Shown: positions 1 through 5,682 of the stretch, one piece after another
Position numbering within the stretch: the first letter of the stretch is position 1
Layout of the letters: each line of letters opens with the position of its first letter
NCBI GenBank assembly: GCA_041563315.1
Contig: JBFFNE010000044.1
Coordinates: 1-23,197 of the forward strand
Source: JBFEYJ01 sp041563315
GTDB taxonomy: Bacteria; Pseudomonadota; Gammaproteobacteria; Thiohalomonadales; Thiohalomonadaceae
Reading direction: 5' to 3'
DNA length: 23,197 nt
Made by a program: the position numbers and the translations under genes
The notes under the pieces: model-generated
The model's input: the letters and a program-made list of their open reading frames with translations, nothing else
The model's database searches: none
Told to the model about the DNA's origin: nothing

Positions 1-738
1 GACTACTTCGTGGTGTTTTACGACCAGCGTGGCAGCGGCCTGTCGCCACGGGTTCCGGCCTCCCAGTTAACGCTCGAAAGCACGCTTGAAGACCTCGATG
101 CCATCATTGAACATTTTCGCGGCAGCGGCCAGGTCACGCTCATCGGCCATTCATGGGGGGCAATGCTAGTCAGCGCCTACCTCGGTCGGCATCCAAACAA
201 AGTCCGCCAGGCGGTGCTCGCCGAACCCGGCTTTCTCAACATCGATATGTTCGAGCGCGCAGGTGTGCATCTGGGGCCTCGCTGGGAGCCGTGGTTTCTC
301 TGGTTCGCCACGCGCACCTGGTTCGAGTCGTTGCACATTAGTAGTCCGGACAACGAGGCGCGCAAAGATTACTTCATGGGAAAAGTCGCCTCCCGCGCAA
401 ATCCCGAATACTACTGCGGCGGCCGATTCCCGCCGGCGGCCGATAACTATTGGCGTGCAGGGGCCACGGCGATGTCGGCGATCTTCGCTTCGGTCGCCGA
501 TGAGAAAGGGCGACCCGCCATTGACCTCACCCGGGGCCTTGAGCGATTCGAACCTACAGTGCTACTTATCGCCTCTGAGTGCAACCGTCTCATCGGTGTG
601 GACCAGCAGTTGGCTCAAAAGCAGTATTTCCATGATGTTGAACTGCGCATCGTACCGCACAGTGGGCACCTGATGTTTGCCGAACAACCCAAGACTTCAG
701 TTGCAATGGTTCGCGCATATCTACGCGAAAGTTTATGA
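1..738 (+). CDS. alpha/beta hydrolase, 5'-truncated by the window edge
   Basis: The frame is open from base 1 to the stop at 736-738, so the gene starts upstream of the window; 245 residues are visible. The early D-Q-R-G-S-G block (codons 9-14) and the nucleophile elbow G-H-S-W-G (codons 49-53, serine codon 151-153) are typical of the alpha/beta hydrolase fold, especially the proline iminopeptidase-like branch (MEROPS S33). A late H-S-G-H segment, with the final His at codon 223, fits the catalytic histidine. An Asp about 20 codons before it (in G-V-D-Q) could be the acid. The missing N-terminus is probably 50-100 residues, judging by the family's usual size. Substrate cannot be inferred. No operon partner is visible: the next 360 bases contain repeats and then an independent promoter. 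Confidence 0.85.
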   Translation, partial: DYFVVFYDQRGSGLSPRVPASQLTLESTLEDLDAIIEHFRGSGQVTLIGHSWGAMLVSAYLGRHPNKVRQAVLAEPGFLNIDMFERAGVHLGPRWEPWFLWFATRTWFESLHISSPDNEARKDYFMGKVASRANPEYYCGGRFPPAADNYWRAGATAMSAIFASVADEKGRPAIDLTRGLERFEPTVLLIASECNRLIGVDQQLAQKQYFHDVELRIVPHSGHLMFAEQPKTSVAMVRAYLRESL

Positions 739-776
739 CCCCCCGGCCGAGCGTATCAAAACACGGACCAAAACAT

Positions 777-896
777 GGGACACCCACAACTTTCAATCAA
801 ACAAACACTAATATCCTGAACGCGTATTGCGATTCGCAGTGAGAGTGACGGGATTCCAGCACGCATGGTTGTGAAAGTTAAATTATGGGTGTTCCC
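777..896. repeat. Inverted-repeat element, left copy (contains 78-bp repeat copy A)
   Basis: The left arm at 777-795 (GGGACACCCACAACTTTCA) is approximately the reverse complement of 872-896, which reads TGAAAGTT, five extra bases, then ATGGGTGTTCCC. The first 78 bases (777-854) recur at 2080-2157 in the same orientation with one mismatch (G versus A in the ACGCRTATTGC stretch). The element has no coding capacity. It resembles small non-autonomous palindromic elements (REP or MITE type), but I cannot assign a family. Confidence 0.75.
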
Positions 897-924
897 GGTT
901 AGTTTGGGTGTCCCCGGTTAGTTA
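887..924. repeat. Two tandem copies of a 19-bp unit
   Basis: Units 887-905 and 906-924 differ at two positions. Each begins GGGTGTYCCC and continues GGTTAGTT. The first unit overlaps the right arm of the inverted-repeat element, and the GGGTGTCCC core is the complement of the GGGACACCC core at its left edge, so the two structures are related. Two units only, with no spacers, so this is not CRISPR-like. Confidence 0.7.
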
Positions 925-1000
925 GTGTCGGTTATATCAACGGGCAAGGTCCGCTGTTCACAGGATGTGTAAGGATACGGACTTCAGAAATGATACACGA

Positions 1001-1031
1001 TTGGCACCGCCCCCTCTTCTCGATATATAAT
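1001..1031 (+). promoter_or_regulatory. Putative sigma-70 promoter of the carbonic anhydrase gene
   Basis: TTGGCA at 1001-1006 matches the -35 consensus at five of six bases. The -10 could be TATATA at 1024-1029 (17-bp spacer) or the perfect TATAAT at 1026-1031 (19-bp spacer). The leader to the ATG is about 60 nt. An AGGA ribosome-binding site lies at 1091-1094. Confidence 0.5.
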
Positions 1032-1098
1032 TTCCCGCTTGTACGAGAGGGTATTGCCGCTCTCATTGAAATCACATTGCCACTGGGGTTAGGACAGA

Positions 1099-1983
1099 AT
1101 GGATAAAATACTCATTGCACTTGCAGTAAGCGCTTTAATGACTGCACCGGTTATGGCTGAAGAGCAGGGACAAATTGGCGGACATGAAAAACATGGTGCG
1201 CATGCTAAGGTATCGGATAAGGTGATTGCTGAACAGCGTAAGGCGCTGGCGATGAGCACCAAGGACAAAGGCTTCGGGCCTCAGGCTCCCCGTGACATCG
1301 ATTCAGGCGCTGGTAATAACAATCGTGATTTTAACGCGGCTCCCGAATCTGTGGAGATGAATCTCTGCAATATCCATTTTCACAAAAACGCCGAGCACAA
1401 GGGCGGTGAGTTTACGACCTATGCTGGTAATGGCGATGGTCACGGCTATCTGAGTGGCTTCAAGTATTCCGGTAAGCTCAGTGCAAGTGAGGTTGCTCAG
1501 GTGGGTCACGAGATCTGTCAGAGTGAGCACGGTAGTCTCTATCCCGGAGATACCATCGAGGTTCATTATGTCTACTCCACCGCACAAGTCGAGCCAGGCC
1601 CGACTCTCAGCTCCTGCCTGAGCGAGGCAATCAAGAACCCTCAATTACGCGTTGAGTCTCAGGTATATGTTCTCGTAAGCGATAAGAAGGCACTGGACTT
1701 CACGGAGCTGACAAAACACGGGATGAAGAGCGGTCTGCACCAGGCGCTGAACATCCCAAGCAATACCGGCACTCCTGTTCAGTATAATGGCTCGACTACT
1801 GGGCCAGGTTATAACGAAGAAGGTTCTCCGTTCCAGGTCTCATGGAGTGTCCGACCAAAGGTGGCCAAGGTATACATCGAGACTGTGGGTAAGTGGTGCA
1901 AGGGGAACAGCTTCGCTGAAGACCATGCACACGGCGTACGGAATCTAATTGTAAACCCGGACCTGCTTTCAATAATCCAGTAA
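1099..1983 (+). CDS. Delta-class carbonic anhydrase, exported
   Basis: The 294-residue protein begins with a Sec signal peptide: Lys at residue 3, a hydrophobic core, and A-P-V-M-A followed by E-E-Q, with cleavage likely near residue 20. It should therefore act in the periplasm, interconverting CO2 and bicarbonate. The block N-L-C-N-I-H-F-H-K-N-A-E-H-K-G carries the H-x-H zinc ligands (H93, H95), and the E-V-H-Y-V-Y segment supplies the likely third ligand (H156), as in diatom delta-type enzymes and their bacterial homologues. The bulk of the sequence matches the bacterial delta family as I know it (for example the stretch N-G-D-G-H-G-Y and the C-terminal D-H-A-H-G-V-R-N). Four Cys residues in the mature part may form disulfides. 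The gene is monocistronic, with its own promoter and a strong terminator, and lies between two near-identical 78-bp direct repeats. Confidence 0.93.
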   Translation: MDKILIALAVSALMTAPVMAEEQGQIGGHEKHGAHAKVSDKVIAEQRKALAMSTKDKGFGPQAPRDIDSGAGNNNRDFNAAPESVEMNLCNIHFHKNAEHKGGEFTTYAGNGDGHGYLSGFKYSGKLSASEVAQVGHEICQSEHGSLYPGDTIEVHYVYSTAQVEPGPTLSSCLSEAIKNPQLRVESQVYVLVSDKKALDFTELTKHGMKSGLHQALNIPSNTGTPVQYNGSTTGPGYNEEGSPFQVSWSVRPKVAKVYIETVGKWCKGNSFAEDHAHGVRNLIVNPDLLSIIQ

Positions 1984-2000
1984 AACGTCGAAATGAAATG

Positions 2001-2027
2001 CCCGCCTCATCTGAGGCGGGTTTTTTT
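2001..2027 (+). terminator. Rho-independent terminator of the carbonic anhydrase gene
   Basis: CCCGCCTCA (2001-2009) pairs with TGAGGCGGG (2012-2020), effectively an 8-bp GC-rich stem with a tetraloop. Seven T residues follow at 2021-2027. It lies 17 nt after the stop codon. Confidence 0.92.
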
Positions 2028-2079
2028 ATGCCCATCAACCAAAGAGAGTATAAGGGGTCACCCATTAGCTACAAAACAC

Positions 2080-2157
2080 GGGACACCCACAACTTTCAAT
2101 CAAACAAACACTAATATCCTGAACGCATATTGCGATTCGCAGTGAGAGTGACGGGAT
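2080..2157. repeat. 78-bp direct repeat, copy B
   Basis: Matches 777-854 at 77 of 78 bases, same orientation. The right inverted arm and the 19-bp tandem units found after copy A are missing here, so copy B looks truncated. With copy A it brackets the carbonic anhydrase transcription unit. Confidence 0.9.
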
Positions 2158-2197
2158 CTCTGATCCGGTTTTTTTATACCGCCGTAGCGGGGCTTGA

Positions 2198-2261
2198 TTT
2201 TGTGCTAAAAAGCACAAAACAAGTGCCGCGGAGGTGGGTCGGCTTGTGCTAATTGTTAGTG
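2198..2261 (-). other. attC-like recombination site (tentative)
   Basis: Read on the minus strand, CACTAAC (2261-2255) starts 13 nt after the stop of the small membrane protein gene and is followed by AATTAGCACAAGCCG. A GC-rich centre follows, then CGGC-AC-TTG, which complements CAAGCCG apart from two extra bases, and then a TTTTGTGC block complementary to GCACAA. This resembles the R''-L''-L'-R' layout of integron attC sites. The expected terminal GTTRRRY core is not intact (TTTAGCA instead). A simple hairpin, TTTTGTGC (2198-2205) with GCACAAAA (2212-2219), overlaps it and could alternatively be just a transcription-related stem-loop. Confidence 0.35.
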
Positions 2262-2272
2262 TATTACCTATA

Positions 2273-2632
2273 TCAAAAGCCATATATAAATCCTTTTAAC
2301 ACCAAAAGTACGAGTAACGCCAAAGGCACGCTATTAAACGCTAATGAAAAATAGCCAGGTGTATAATTTGCATTGTTTGACTTAATGCTGATAGCCGCAT
2401 ATACAGCGCCAATGATGCAGCCAATAAATAACGCAATAGCAAATTGCATTAATTCTGCAAAGGCCATCAATGCACCTGCGGCACTACCGTTAGCTTCTGG
2501 GGAGTTAAGCGAACCCCAGAATTCACTATTTGCTATGGCTTGATAAATAGCAGCGATGGCGAATGCGACGACAGGGCTCACAACCGACAGGATTGCATAG
2601 CTTCTGTTTCTTGTGTGATTTATGTTTCTCAT
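2273..2632 (-). CDS. Small membrane protein of unknown function
   Basis: A 119-residue protein that I do not recognise. It has a basic N-terminus (MRNINHTRNR) followed by about three hydrophobic segments: roughly residues 13-32, 53-77 and 97-117. This suggests a small inner-membrane protein. The loop after the first segment has S-L-N-S-P-E-A-N-G. The DNA is more AT-rich than the signalling and secretion genes further on, which suggests transfer. The start ATG lies only six bases after a GTTAGTG heptamer, and its exact complement CACTAAC lies 13 bases past the stop. Both placements are usual for an integron cassette gene. No ribosome-binding site is obvious, which is also common in cassettes. 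Confidence 0.6.
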   Translation of the reverse strand: MRNINHTRNRSYAILSVVSPVVAFAIAAIYQAIANSEFWGSLNSPEANGSAAGALMAFAELMQFAIALFIGCIIGAVYAAISIKSNNANYTPGYFSLAFNSVPLALLVLLVLKGFIYGF

Positions 2633-2637
2633 TATTA

Positions 2638-2670
2638 CACTAACGTTTAAGCTATGGGGTAAGACGTTAG
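2638..2670 (-). other. Cassette-boundary-like hairpin with GTTAGTG core
   Basis: CTAACGT (2640-2646) pairs with ACGTTAG (2664-2670). The stem extends by three more pairs past one unpaired base. On the minus strand it ends in GTTAGTG immediately upstream of the membrane-protein ATG. It is shorter than most attC sites, so it may be a remnant or an unrelated stem-loop. Confidence 0.35.
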
Positions 2671-2731
2671 GAGCATCCCATACGAGCGCTTTGCATGGTT
2701 AAATTCGAAGGTCAAGTCCCTTTGTAAATGA

Positions 2732-3172
2732 TTAGATGAAGCTCGTAACCTGTCTCAAACAAGTTATCGATTCAGCAGCCCGATGAGCGAGCGGTCTTAA
2801 AAGTCCGTTAACAAGCGGGGGCGCTGAACCGAACCGAATCGCTGCCATGCCAAGTAGCCAGAGCACAAAAGTTGCGATCATTGCGATGAGTAACAGGTTC
2901 TGCAACCGCATGACAGACCGAGATAGATTCAACTCAAAACCGATCCCGAAGCGTATGCTTTTTGCATCGCGGAAAGACTCTTCAATCTGCATCCGGCTAC
3001 TGTAAATATCGACTACCTTCTTCGCCATTTTGGAGGAGACAGGGAGCGATGTCACCAGCAGCCACGGTTCGCGCTCACGTTGTGCACACTGTTCACTCTG
3101 CGCAGAGCTCGCACGCTTGCCATCGCAGGTTATTTTTGAACGGCCTTTAGAAAAAACCGGGTCAGAGAGCAA
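2732..3172 (-). pseudogene. IS4-family transposase, C-terminal fragment
   Basis: The 146-codon frame contains the sequence YSSRMQIEESFRDAK, which fits the IS4-family signature Y-(2)-R-(3)-E-(6)-K and includes the catalytic Glu of the DDE triad. A hydrophobic stretch (LLLIAMIATFVLWLLG) follows, as is usual at the C-terminus of these transposases. The first half of the protein, with both catalytic Asp residues, is absent: a full-length relative is about 350-400 residues. No ATG or ribosome-binding site begins the frame. I could not identify terminal inverted repeats. It is a dead remnant whose original insertion probably helped shuffle this accessory patch. Confidence 0.85.
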
Positions 3173-3227
3173 TTGTTACTAATATAGAGGTAACGGGGTC
3201 AGGTTTTGCCTTTTGCCTTTTCAAATA

Positions 3228-3482
3228 ATGAGAAAAGAAAAGGTACCGGAGGGATTAAAATTTAACCTCATCAATTCCGGGGAAAGTATACCTTATTACA
3301 TCAAAAGCCCGCCTGGCACTTCCCCGAACGGGGTTTTTCTTTGTTACTCCTGCGCTAACGTCAGCACCGAACACCCCGGCATCACCCGTACCTTCACGGG
3401 TGTTTTGATATCAAAGCCCGCAGCGGCCAGCCAGTCGCCGCGCATCTGTAACCAGGGCACGCACCGGGAGCGGTGCGCCTGA
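3228..3482 (+). CDS. Doubtful 84-residue ORF, possibly phage-derived
   Basis: An ATG-initiated frame without a clear ribosome-binding site. Its C-terminal stretch N-Q-G-T-H-R-E-R-C-A, preceded by T-F-T-G-V-L-I, reminds me of small ORFs next to Icd-like (host division inhibitor) genes in enterobacterial prophages. That likeness is from memory and unverified. Two hairpins inside the frame (3322-3333 and 3383-3402) suggest the stretch may act as a leader rather than as coding sequence. No Icd gene follows; the toxin-antitoxin promoter does. Confidence 0.25.
   Translation: MRKEKVPEGLKFNLINSGESIPYYIKSPPGTSPNGVFLCYSCANVSTEHPGITRTFTGVLISKPAAASQSPRICNQGTHRERCA
3322..3338 (+). terminator. Short terminator- or attenuator-like hairpin
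   Basis: CCCC (3322-3325) pairs with GGGG (3330-3333) around GAAC, followed by five T residues at 3334-3338 and then CTTT. The stem is short, so termination would be weak. A second hairpin, CACCCGT (3383-3389) with ACGGGTG (3396-3402), followed by TTTT, lies 50 nt on. The pair could work as an attenuator. Confidence 0.4.
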
Positions 3483-3527
3483 TTCCAATACGGGGTTTAT
3501 TGAGCACTTACAAAAAAATATATTTGT

Positions 3528-3556
3528 TTGGACAAGTTCCGTACATATGCTATACC
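3528..3556 (+). promoter_or_regulatory. Putative promoter/operator of the toxin-antitoxin operon
   Basis: TTGGAC (-35, 3528-3533) and TATACC (-10, 3551-3556) are separated by 17 bp. The region between them holds the near-palindrome GTACATATGCTATAC (3541-3555) over the -10, a plausible operator for the ribbon-helix-helix antitoxin, since such operons are normally autorepressed. A G-rich ribosome-binding site (GGGGGGA, 3567-3573) sits 7 nt before the ATG. Confidence 0.55.
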
Positions 3557-3580
3557 CGACCAAGACGGGGGGACATACCC

Positions 3581-3856
3581 ATGGCAAAGCAAGATCGCAT
3601 CGACTTACGAGTTGTTGAGGCTATCAAGGCACAGTTTGCAGAGGCTGCTGAGACGTGCGGCATGAATCTCTCTACCTTTATGATTGCTGCGGCCCAAGAG
3701 CAGGTGGCGCGGGCTCAACGCCGTAATCAAGCGGTAGTGCTATCCGACCGTGACCGCGACCTCTTCCTTGCCGCCCTCGACCGCTCGGCTCGCCCTATGC
3801 CAGAGGCAATCCGCAAAGCCAAGGCACGAAAAGCCGCTCTAGTAGTAAATGGCTGA
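3581..3856 (+). CDS. tacA: DUF1778 (TacA-type) antitoxin
   Basis: A 91-residue protein. The N-terminal R-I-D-L-R-V strand followed by a helix ending in G-M-N-L-S-T-F-M is the ribbon-helix-helix DNA-binding fold of the DUF1778 family. The basic, flexible C-terminus (K-A-K-A-R-K-A) is the part that in TacA-type proteins wraps around and blocks the GNAT toxin. The ATG at 3581 is chosen over an upstream in-frame start at 3473 because it follows the promoter and a strong ribosome-binding site and gives the family's usual size. It overlaps the toxin gene by 8 nt (ATGGCTGA), so the two are translationally coupled. It probably also represses its own operon. Confidence 0.88.
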   Translation: MAKQDRIDLRVVEAIKAQFAEAAETCGMNLSTFMIAAAQEQVARAQRRNQAVVLSDRDRDLFLAALDRSARPMPEAIRKAKARKAALVVNG

Positions 3857-4375
3857 GGGACAACCGATCACCTGCCGTATTGAAGCCGTCAGGGCAGCGC
3901 ATGATCGTGCAGCCTTCGACTGCGCCCACCCTTTCCTCAACACCTACCTCGCCCAATTTGCACGACAGAATGATAAGAACGGCTACGCCAGGGCATTTGT
4001 CATGGTGCCTGCCGAATCAGGCAATCCTGTTGTGGGTTCTTACACTCTCTCTTTTAGCGAGATTGCTTTCGATAATAATCCAATAGAATTGCGCAAGCGT
4101 CTCCCCAAGTACCCTGCACCAGCAGTACGCATCGGTGAGCTTGTAGTGGATAATGGCAACAAAGGACAAGGGCTGGGTTCTCAATTGCTGCTTGATGCTA
4201 TAGAGCGGATCGCCAACGCCTCAGAGGAGGTGGCTGTTTGGGTTATTGTAGTCGATCCTATCGATCAGACTGCGCATCCTTCTACCGGCATCATGGTTTT
4301 GAGTCACTGTTGGACTGTGAGACATTATTTCTGACCATGAAGGATGCAATGGTATGGTTAAGCGAGGGAACTTAA
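3849..4375 (+). pseudogene. tacT: GNAT-family (TacT-type) toxin, frameshifted
   Basis: The in-frame product is 161 residues (stop at 4332-4334), but homology changes frame near 4275-4277. Up to ...V-V-D-P-I-D-Q-T-A the sequence follows a GNAT toxin that acetylates aminoacyl-tRNA, including the acetyl-CoA loop G-Q-G-L-G and the start C-H-P-F-L-type segment. After that, the conserved C-terminus S-F-Y-R-H-H-G-F-E-S-L appears in another frame, beginning with TCC at 4277 and running to TAA at 4373-4375 (L-F-L-T-M-K-D...). Restoring one base near 4276 would give about 175 residues. The expressed protein lacks the F-Y motif whose tyrosine is catalytic in TacT, so it should be inactive. A sequencing error or phase variation is possible: no long homopolymer lies at the site. 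Confidence 0.85.
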
Positions 4376-4421
4376 TAAACAAGCGAATGCTTCGTCCGGA
4401 CGACGGCACCATATAAGTACC

Positions 4422-5582
4422 ATGTGGCGCTTGCGGTGCAGTAAACAGTGGAATGGACAGCGGCTGTTATCCGTAGGTCTGGCGGTGTTGCTGCTGGCCC
4501 CGTCGTCTGTGCTTTTCGGCTCGCACTTGAAATCCGATGAGGAGGTGATCCTGTTTCCGCAAAACGGTTGGTGGGACAGCCGTGACGAGGTGTGGCGGAT
4601 CCCGGTGCATGGATGGGTGTTTGAGCCTGAGACGGATTCACTGTGGCGGCGTTTCACCGTGGCCGGCGCGGCTGCCATGCTGGATATCGATGAGGTGGTC
4701 GATGATGAGGGGATCTTCAAGAACCGCGTTTGGCCTTTTTTGGTCGATAATGAGCGAAACAAGGCGCTCACCGTCCTTTATCCGGGAGCAGAGGTGGTTA
4801 CGTTAGAGGCCTCGGGGGTGAATGGTCACTTTACAGGGATGTTGACGGTCGCTGAGGAGGTGCTTGGGCATGAGCGCTCGCTAACCTGGCTGCCTCTGGA
4901 AATAGTGACGCCCTCGGGCGATTCGCGCCGTTTCCAGGGGGAGGTACAGTTGCTGTGTCCACAAGGCTTGTCCGTGATTTCCGATCTTGATGACACTATC
5001 AAGATCAGCAACGTGCTGGATAAAAAGGCGTTGCTCGCCAATACCTTCCTGCGCGAGTTCCAGCCGGTCCCCGGTATGGCGCCGATCTACCGGAAGTGGC
5101 ACGAGCAGGGCGCAGCTTTTCACTATGTCTCCGGTTCCCCATGGCAGCTTTATTCGCCGCTGTCGGCCTTTCTCTCCCAGAGCGGCTTTCCGAAGGGGAG
5201 TTTTCATCTTCGCTCTTTTCGCCTTAAGGATTCCAGTTTCCTCAATCTGTTCGCCTCCGCCGAGGTATTCAAGATCCCAGCCATCGAGGAGATCCTCGGC
5301 ACCTGGCCTCAACGACGGTTTGTCTTGGTCGGTGACAGCGGGGAGAAAGATCCGGAAGTGTATGGTGAAATGGCAAGGCGTCATCCCGATCAGATCACGG
5401 CGATCATGATCCAGAATGTTACGGATGAGCCCAGGGGGAGCACGCGGATGGCACACGCGTTTGAGAATGTACCCGATGAGCGCTGGGTTTTGTTTCACGA
5501 TGCCGCTGAGTTGCAGTGGTTCTCCTTCCCTGAGACTGAAGTTGAGTCGAAGGGTGTGCCTTGGTGCGCTAAAGGCCTTTGA
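4422..5582 (+). CDS. App1-type phosphatidate phosphatase-like protein (DUF2183)
   Basis: A 386-residue protein. Residues about 14-34 form a hydrophobic signal or membrane anchor after a basic N-terminus, so the enzyme is probably periplasmic or membrane-tethered. The C-terminal half is the App1/LNS2 catalytic domain of the HAD superfamily: D-L-D-D-T at 188-192 (DxDxT motif), the S-G-S-P-W motif near residue 237, and G-D-S-G-E-K-D at 304-310. Yeast App1 removes phosphate from phosphatidic acid; in bacteria the substrate is unproven. The N-terminal W-R-I-P-V-H-G-W-V-F-E-P stretch is also conserved in this family as I recall it. No good ribosome-binding site precedes the ATG. The hybrid kinase gene starts 100 nt later on the same strand, so co-transcription is possible. 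Confidence 0.85.
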   Translation: MWRLRCSKQWNGQRLLSVGLAVLLLAPSSVLFGSHLKSDEEVILFPQNGWWDSRDEVWRIPVHGWVFEPETDSLWRRFTVAGAAAMLDIDEVVDDEGIFKNRVWPFLVDNERNKALTVLYPGAEVVTLEASGVNGHFTGMLTVAEEVLGHERSLTWLPLEIVTPSGDSRRFQGEVQLLCPQGLSVISDLDDTIKISNVLDKKALLANTFLREFQPVPGMAPIYRKWHEQGAAFHYVSGSPWQLYSPLSAFLSQSGFPKGSFHLRSFRLKDSSFLNLFASAEVFKIPAIEEILGTWPQRRFVLVGDSGEKDPEVYGEMARRHPDQITAIMIQNVTDEPRGSTRMAHAFENVPDERWVLFHDAAELQWFSFPETEVESKGVPWCAKGL

Positions 5583-5682
5583 AGGGCTGGAGCAGAGGCC
5601 GCAGGTATGAGAGGCTGAGTGTGTGATGTTGGTGCCGGGTTGTTCTCGCCCGGTTGTCGGTGTGTGGTGGTAATATGTATCG

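Noticed and set aside
887..924. CRISPR-like repeat
   Set aside because: Only two adjacent 19-bp units with no spacers and no cas genes.
2065..2283. Minus-strand 72-codon frame
   Set aside because: It runs through the 78-bp repeat and the attC-like region and has low-complexity, non-protein-like sequence.
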